Positions 59,096-64,000 of a DNA stretch of 64,000 nucleotides are shown here, piece by piece. This DNA is from Hymenobacter siberiensis (GTDB lineage: Bacteria; Bacteroidota; Bacteroidia; Cytophagales; Hymenobacteraceae). The position numbers were made by a program, and so were the translations under genes. The stretch covers positions 434,001-498,000 of the forward strand of contig NZ_JAHLZY020000001.1 of assembly GCF_018967865.2 (NCBI RefSeq), written 5' to 3'. The notes under the pieces are model-generated. The model saw only the letters and a program-made list of their open reading frames with translations. It did no database searches and was not told where the DNA came from. The number at the start of each line of letters is the position of its first letter. Position 1 is the stretch's first letter.

Positions 59096-59521
59096 TTAGT
59101 AGAGTCCGCTCTGCTGCATTTGCAGCCAGCGAATGGCTTCGCCCTCATCGCCAAAAAACGAGATGGCGAAGGGCTTGCCGTCATAGGCCTCGGCCGATAT
59201 GTAGCCGGGCTGCTGCAGGATGGCCTCTTGCAAAGTAGGCCCCACCAGGTAGGCTACAAACAGCCGGCCGCCCAGCCGTCGGGCCATGCCGGGAAAAAAG
59301 TCGTTGAGCAGCCAGGCCGTCGTCTGCGGGTCGTTGAGGGTGCGGCGGCGGATATCCTGGAGCCAGAACCGGCAGTTTTCTGCCAGCGCCACGGTCTCAA
59401 CGTGCTGATACACCGCCGGAAGTTCGGGCTGCACTGGCTGATACGCCCAGCGGCCCACCAGAATGCTCAAATCGGGGCGGTGGGTAAGCTGAAGCAGCGA
59501 CTGCGGAGGTTCGGGCATCAT
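59096..59521 (-). CDS. SpoIIAA/STAS-like protein, unknown function
   Basis: 141 aa, same general layout as 43120: an N-terminal strand SLLQLTHRPDLSILVGRWAY, a helical middle and a final FFGDEGEAIRWLQMQ. No catalytic motif, no signal peptide. Possibly a regulator; function not known. Same strand as the downstream BlaI/M56 pair, but a terminator intervenes. Confidence 0.6.
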   Translation of the reverse strand: MMPEPPQSLLQLTHRPDLSILVGRWAYQPVQPELPAVYQHVETVALAENCRFWLQDIRRRTLNDPQTTAWLLNDFFPGMARRLGGRLFVAYLVGPTLQEAILQQPGYISAEAYDGKPFAISFFGDEGEAIRWLQMQQSGLY

Positions 59522-59584
59522 AGGCGAAGAGATTGAGCAGTAAAGTAAGGCCCATCCGGCGGTTGCGGCGGGGCAGTTGCGCGG

Positions 59585-60841
59585 CTAGTGCGCCGGTATC
59601 GCCTCAGCCACAGCCGCACCGATGGCCACCGGTGGATGCTTTTTGAGCGAATACACGGCCAGCGCCACGCTGCCCAGCGCCAGTACCGCCCCCAGCATGA
59701 AGGGCGCTCCCGGAAAATAAACCGGGGCTCCTTTGCGGGTAAATTCGCCAAACAAGTAGCTCATCATCAATGGCCCCACTACGCCCGTTACGCTGATGAG
59801 GCTGGTGAGTGCGCCCTGCAGCTCGCCCTGTTCGGTGGCTGGCACCTGGCCCGAAATGGTGCTTTGCAGCGCCGGCCCCGCAATGCCGCCCAGGCAATAG
59901 GGGGCAATGAAGGCGAGCATCAGCCAGCCCTGGGAGGCGAAGGCAAACAGCACGAAGCCCACCGTGTAGCACAGCAACCCGATAACGATGGCCCGGGCCG
60001 CGCCCAGCTTCGGAATGGCCACCCGCACCAGGCCGCCCTGCACCAGCCCTGTGCACAGCCCCACCACGGCCAGCGAAATGCCCACCAGCCGCTCGGTCCA
60101 GCCAAACTTGAGCATGGTGTAAAACGTCCAGACCGACTGCGTGGCCGAGCCCGCCAGGTACAGCAGCACCAGCGCGGCCACCAGGCCCAGCGTGGCGGGG
60201 TACTTGCCCAGCCGCAGCAGCGAGGCTACGGGGTTGGCCCGTCGCCACTGAAACGGCCGGCGCTTGTCGGGGGTCAGCGACTCCGGCAGCACAAAAAAGC
60301 CGTACAGGAAATTGCACAAGCTCAGCCCCGCCGCCGCCATAAATGGCACCCGCGCCCCGTAGCCGGCCAGCAGCCCGCCAATGGCCGGCCCGATGATGAA
60401 GCCAATGCCAAACGCCGCGCCCACCATTCCAAAGTTCTGGGCCCGCTTCTCGGGCGTACTGATATCGGCAATGTAGGCCGTGGCCGTAGTGAAGCTGGCC
60501 CCCGTGATGCCCGCCACCACGCGCCCCACAAACAGCCAGGCCAGCGTGGGCGCAAAACTCAGAAATACGTAGTCGAGCCCCAAACCCAGCAGCGCGGCCA
60601 GCAGCACCGGCCGCCGCCCCAGCTTATCGCTGAGCCCGCCCACCACCGGCGCGAAGCAAAACTGCGCCGCCGCGTAGGCAAACGTCAGCCAGCCCGAATA
60701 AATCGCCGCCCGGCTCAGCCCTTCGCCCGTTAGCTGCTGAATGAGCTTGGGTACCACCGGAATGATGATGCCCAGCCCGATAACATCAATCAGGATGGTG
60801 ATGAAAATGAAGCCCAGTGCGGGCGAGCGTTTATCAGACAT
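59585..60841 (-). CDS. TetA-like MFS transporter
   Basis: 418 aa from the ATG at 60841 (MSDKRSPALGFIFITILIDVIGLGIIIP). Twelve membrane segments; the 14-TMS extension is absent. Motifs: GGLSDKLGRRPVLL between segments 2 and 3 and GRVVAGITGASFTTATAYIADI in segment 5, which is the antiporter motif of the TCR/Tet family. The substrate is likely a drug, but not provable here. An upstream in-frame extension lacks homology and is rejected. Confidence 0.9.
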   Translation of the reverse strand: MSDKRSPALGFIFITILIDVIGLGIIIPVVPKLIQQLTGEGLSRAAIYSGWLTFAYAAAQFCFAPVVGGLSDKLGRRPVLLAALLGLGLDYVFLSFAPTLAWLFVGRVVAGITGASFTTATAYIADISTPEKRAQNFGMVGAAFGIGFIIGPAIGGLLAGYGARVPFMAAAGLSLCNFLYGFFVLPESLTPDKRRPFQWRRANPVASLLRLGKYPATLGLVAALVLLYLAGSATQSVWTFYTMLKFGWTERLVGISLAVVGLCTGLVQGGLVRVAIPKLGAARAIVIGLLCYTVGFVLFAFASQGWLMLAFIAPYCLGGIAGPALQSTISGQVPATEQGELQGALTSLISVTGVVGPLMMSYLFGEFTRKGAPVYFPGAPFMLGAVLALGSVALAVYSLKKHPPVAIGAAVAEAIPAH

Positions 60842-60966
60842 AAGCAAACAGGCAAAGCAAACCGGGGCACTACCCACCTGGTAGGCGGGCCGCAAAGGTC
60901 GGCACAAAGCAGGACCCAGCCTGCGCTGTCCCAGGGGCGCGTATTTTGCGGGCCCATCTGTTGGTT

Positions 60967-62067
60967 ATGCCCTTGCCTGCGTCTACTACTACCCTCGTCT
61001 TTCGGCCCGAGCTCAATGGCCTGCGGGCCGTGGCAGTGGGCGTGGTAGTGCTTCAGCACTGGGTGCGGCCTCCTTTTCCGCTTGGCGAAATCGGGCCGAG
61101 CTTATTTTTCGTGCTTAGCGGCTACCTCGTGTCAGGCATTGTCTGGCGCTATGGGGCTTATGCAGGCGCGCCAGGCCGGTGGTGGCCGCGGGTACGCATA
61201 TTCTATGTGCGGCGGGCACTGCGCATTGTGCCCGCCTATTACCTGGCGTTGGCGGCCGGCGCGCTGCTGCCGCTGGCCACCCTGCATGAGCACCCCGGCT
61301 GGTTTATGCTGCTGGTAAATAATGTGTTGATTTATAAAGCAAAAGGCTGGGGCGATGGCATCGGTCATTTCTGGACTATTGCCGTCGAGGCGCAGTTTTA
61401 CTTGCTATGGCCCTTTGCCCTGGGCTGGCTGGGCCGCCGCCTGCAGGGCCTGCTGGCACTGGCCCTTGCCGGCTGGTGCTTCCGGGCGCTGTGGGCACTG
61501 TGGGTGCAGTTGGATATGGTGCATTTGCTGTTGCCGTCCAGCCTCGATTTGTTTGCCTTGGGCGGCGTGCTTTGCTTGGCTGAGGGAGCGCCCTGGTTGG
61601 TCCGGCTAGCCCGGGGGCGCTATGTGCTGCTGGCTTGGCTGAGCTGGACCGCGCTCCGTTTTGCACTCGACCCCGGCCCGTGGGCTGCCGTGTGGGCCAT
61701 AAGTGAGGGCTCGGTGCTGGCCCTGGCCGATTTCCTCACCATTGGCTGGCTGCTGCATGTGCCTGCGGCCGGCCGGCGTCTGGGCCTCACCAAGCCGGCC
61801 ATGCAATGGCTGGGCCAGCGCAGCTATGGCCTCTACCTCTACCACCTGCCCCTGTTCGTATTCTGGCAGCGGCTGGTGTATCATTTCGTGCCCGATGCCG
61901 CCGGGCGCGCCGCCTGGATGGGGCCGCTGCCCACGCTGCTGGTGCTGGGCCCGGTGCTGGCCGGGCTGGCCGCCGCATCCTGGCATTTCGTGGAAGAACC
62001 CCTCGACCGGCTCAAGAACCGCTTCCAGTACCGCAAGGCTTCCCAAGCGGTAGTTGCCGCCCATTAG
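60967..62067 (+). CDS. OafA/YrhL-type acyltransferase
   Basis: 366 aa from the ATG at 60967. About ten membrane segments; starts with the family pattern ELNGLRAVAVGVVVLQHW, in which the His is the active-site residue, followed by GEIGPSLFFVLSGYLVSG (usual FFVLSGFL). FWTIAVEAQFYLLWPF and the terminal SWHFVEEPLDRLKNR are also standard. Transfers an acyl group to a cell-surface glycan. Divergent from the MFS gene. Confidence 0.9.
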   Translation: MPLPASTTTLVFRPELNGLRAVAVGVVVLQHWVRPPFPLGEIGPSLFFVLSGYLVSGIVWRYGAYAGAPGRWWPRVRIFYVRRALRIVPAYYLALAAGALLPLATLHEHPGWFMLLVNNVLIYKAKGWGDGIGHFWTIAVEAQFYLLWPFALGWLGRRLQGLLALALAGWCFRALWALWVQLDMVHLLLPSSLDLFALGGVLCLAEGAPWLVRLARGRYVLLAWLSWTALRFALDPGPWAAVWAISEGSVLALADFLTIGWLLHVPAAGRRLGLTKPAMQWLGQRSYGLYLYHLPLFVFWQRLVYHFVPDAAGRAAWMGPLPTLLVLGPVLAGLAAASWHFVEEPLDRLKNRFQYRKASQAVVAAH

Positions 62068-62187
62068 CCAGCCGCAAAGACTGTAGTTAAATTTTTTTGT
62101 TAGGGCTTAACATTCGGATAACCAGACTTCCACCCATGTGTTAGCCGGGTAAATACCCCCGGTACAGCAGAAATGCAGTTGGTAGGC

Positions 62188-62218
62188 TTGTATCGGCCAA
62201 AAACTTGTGCTACCTTTG
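62188..62218 (+). promoter_or_regulatory. Promoter of the initiator tRNA gene
   Basis: TTG (62188-62190), 20-nt spacer, TACCTTTG (62211-62218). The tRNA begins 15 nt after the -7 element. Same geometry as the rplU promoter. Confidence 0.72.
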
Positions 62219-62232
62219 CAGCACCAAAACAG

Positions 62233-62305
<73 letters not shown>

Positions 62306-62310
62306 CCTAA

Positions 62311-62348
62311 GAAAAGGCCGTTTTCCACATGGAAAACGGCCTTTTTCT
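62311..62348 (+). terminator. Terminator after the initiator tRNA
   Basis: Stem AAAAGGCCGTTTTCC / GGAAAACGGCCTTTT with a CACAT-type loop and following T-run; perfect over 15 bp and bidirectional with the convergent methyltransferase gene. Confidence 0.88.
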
Positions 62349-62363
62349 TTTCCTGCCATCGCC

Positions 62364-63014
62364 TTACGGCATGAGCCCGGCGTTGGTCCGGGCCACCACG
62401 GCAAACAACGGGTCGGAATGGCCGGGCGGCTGCGGGCTGCGGTCGAGCAGCTCAATGGCTTGCCAACCGCCCGCGGCCAGTAAATACTGACGCACCAGGG
62501 CCAGGTGGCCGCGGTCGTCGAGGGCATGCCAGGCGGCCACGGCTTTGCTGGGAAAGCAGCGGTTGGAGAAGGTGATGACCAACGGGGCCCCGGGGCGCAG
62601 CACGCGGGCCAGCTCGCGCAGCACGGCTACTGGCTGGGTCAGGTAGTCGATGGACACGCAAATAGAGGCACCGTCGAATTGCTGGTCGGCGAAGGGCAGG
62701 GTGGGTTGCGCGTTCAGGTCCTGCACCACGTGGGCGTTGAGGCGTGGGTTGGCGCGAAGCTCGGCGGCGTTCATGCCCAGTCCTACTACATGGCGGTAGG
62801 CAATATCGGCCGGGAGGTGGCTCACCCAACTGCTCATCAAATCGAGCAGCGTGCTGTCGGGCGCGAAGTACTCGCGGTAGAGCTGGGTGACGGCGGCAAT
62901 GGCTGCGTCGTCGATGTGCGTGACGAAGCGCGGGTGGTGGTAAAACTCCGCGTCGGGGGTTTCGTCCTGGCGAACGAAGAATTTGTCGGGTAGCGGTGGG
63001 GGAGTGGGATTCAT
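62364..63014 (-). CDS. SAM-dependent methyltransferase domain protein
   Basis: 216 aa. Class I methyltransferase-like: the SAM-binding loop is weakly conserved (LLDLMSSWVSHLP), then the post-strand acidic and LARVLRPGAPLVITFSN block (usual LkPGG). A central PFADQQFDGASICVSIDYL matches the ubiE/arsM type. Specific substrate unknown. Convergent with the tRNA gene. Confidence 0.8.
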   Translation of the reverse strand: MNPTPPPLPDKFFVRQDETPDAEFYHHPRFVTHIDDAAIAAVTQLYREYFAPDSTLLDLMSSWVSHLPADIAYRHVVGLGMNAAELRANPRLNAHVVQDLNAQPTLPFADQQFDGASICVSIDYLTQPVAVLRELARVLRPGAPLVITFSNRCFPSKAVAAWHALDDRGHLALVRQYLLAAGGWQAIELLDRSPQPPGHSDPLFAVVARTNAGLMP

Positions 63015-63052
63015 CTTTTTTAGGGGATGTCGGGCTACGTTCTACCGCAACC

Positions 63053-64000
63053 TCATCCCATGAACTGCCTTAGGTACGGCGCGGTTTGGCTGCCCTTGGC
63101 CAGGGCCACCGTGCGCGGCGGGCCGGCGGCTACCACGCGGCCGCCGTCTTCGCCCGCGCCGGGGCCGATGTCGATAACCCAGTCGGAGCCGGCTACTACG
63201 CGCATGTCGTGCTCCACCACGATGACGGTATTGCCGGCGGCCACCAGGCCTTCGAGCTGCAGCATCAGCTTCTCAACATCCGAGGGGTGCAGGCCGGTGG
63301 TGGGCTCATCGAGAACGTACAACGTGTTGCCGCGCCCAATGCGCTGGAGCTCGGTGGCCAGTTTGATGCGCTGAGCCTCGCCGCCGCTCAGCTCGGTGGC
63401 GGGCTGGCCGAGGCGCAGGTAGCCCAGGCCCACCTCGCGCAGCACGGTGAGGGCGCGGAAGATGGCGGGCTCGTCGGCGAAGAATGCCCAAGCGTCGTCC
63501 ACGGTCAGGCCCAGCACTTCGGCGATGTTGAGGTCGCGGTACTGCACCTCGAGGGTTTTGGCGTTGTAGCGCGCGCCGTGGCACACTGGGCAGGGCGCGT
63601 ACACGCTGGGCAGAAACAGCAGTTCGACCATCACGAAGCCTTCACCGGCGCAGTTTTCGCAGCGGCCCTTGGCTACGTTGAAGGAGAAGCGGCCGGCATC
63701 GTAGCGGCGCTTGCGGGCCTCGGGGGTGGCGGCGAAGAGCTTGCGAACGTGGTCGAACAGGCCGGTGTAGGTGGCCATGTTGGAGCGCGGCGTGCGGCCG
63801 ATGGGCTTCTGGTCGACGCGCACGAGGCGCTTGATATTTTCCAGCCCGGCGGTGATGTGGCCGCCGAGGGTGACGGGCGCGGGCTGCGCCAGGGCATCGG
63901 TTTCCTCTTCCTCGGGGGCGATTTCCTGCCCCAGGCTTTCGGCCACCAATTCTACCAGCACCTGACTCACGAGGCTGGATTTGCCCGAGCCCGACACGCC
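63053..64000 (-). CDS. uvrA: Excinuclease ABC subunit UvrA (5' part outside window)
   Basis: 316 codons of the C-terminal part of UvrA, the DNA-damage recognition ATPase of nucleotide excision repair. The second ATPase is complete except for its first residues: Walker A GVSGSGKSSL at the window edge, the zinc finger CENCAGEGF..CPVCHGARYN, the signature LSGGEAQRIKLA and Walker B TLYVLDEPTTGLHP. The tail KGSQTAPYLRQFMG is short. Whether this is the housekeeping UvrA or a UvrA2-type paralogue cannot be decided without the N-terminus. Confidence 0.92.
   Translation of the reverse strand, partial: GVSGSGKSSLVSQVLVELVAESLGQEIAPEEEETDALAQPAPVTLGGHITAGLENIKRLVRVDQKPIGRTPRSNMATYTGLFDHVRKLFAATPEARKRRYDAGRFSFNVAKGRCENCAGEGFVMVELLFLPSVYAPCPVCHGARYNAKTLEVQYRDLNIAEVLGLTVDDAWAFFADEPAIFRALTVLREVGLGYLRLGQPATELSGGEAQRIKLATELQRIGRGNTLYVLDEPTTGLHPSDVEKLMLQLEGLVAAGNTVIVVEHDMRVVAGSDWVIDIGPGAGEDGGRVVAAGPPRTVALAKGSQTAPYLRQFMG

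Overview
The window is chromosomal DNA from a GC-rich member of the Bacteroidota, most like the Hymenobacter group. Several features point there. Promoters have the Bacteroidota -33 TTTG / -7 TAnnTTTG form. Secreted proteins end in type IX secretion sorting domains. The gene families (SusA-like amylase, ExeM/NucH nucleases, M56/BlaI pair, the pheA-aminotransferase-tyrA-DAHP synthase/chorismate mutase cluster) fit that phylum. This assignment is an inference from gene content; no rRNA gene is present.

Layout. 1-7.5 kb: truncated SDR, a GxxExxY nuclease-like gene bracketed by inverted repeats, secreted GH13 amylase, a lipoprotein, an alpha-glucan phosphorylase homologue and an SRAP repair protein. 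7.6-19.5 kb: small envelope and stress genes (inactive-looking alpha/beta hydrolase, RlpA, GH25 lysozyme, Hsp20, BamA-like barrel, HemW, cyclase). 19.6-25 kb: core genes rplU-rpmA and nrdB/nrdA, with a pair of inverted DnaA boxes before nrdB. 25-28 kb: accessory stretch with DUF3800, a 29-residue ORF with a strong Shine-Dalgarno, a DUF433/PIN toxin-antitoxin pair behind a G-quadruplex-like tract, and a 41-bp tandem repeat. 28-46.6 kb: bestrophin, two ExeM/NucH nucleases, GNATs, creatininase, HAD, MFS exporter, LacI regulator, pentapeptide protein, a frameshifted Tat-dependent oxidoreductase, lysA, namA. 46.7-51.5 kb: the Phe/Tyr biosynthetic operon, preceded by two complete leader-peptide attenuators in series. 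51.6-64 kb: a type IX-secreted protein split by an IS4-family element, M13 peptidase, M56/BlaI pair, TetA-like MFS, acyltransferase, initiator tRNA, methyltransferase, truncated uvrA.

Two themes stand out. First, the aromatic operon carries two tandem Phe/Tyr-rich leader ORFs, each followed by its own terminator and a competing antiterminator. Second, the intergenic spaces are full of palindromic repeats from at least eight sequence families. They often supply the stop codon and last residues of the upstream gene, and they fill every spacer of the aromatic operon.
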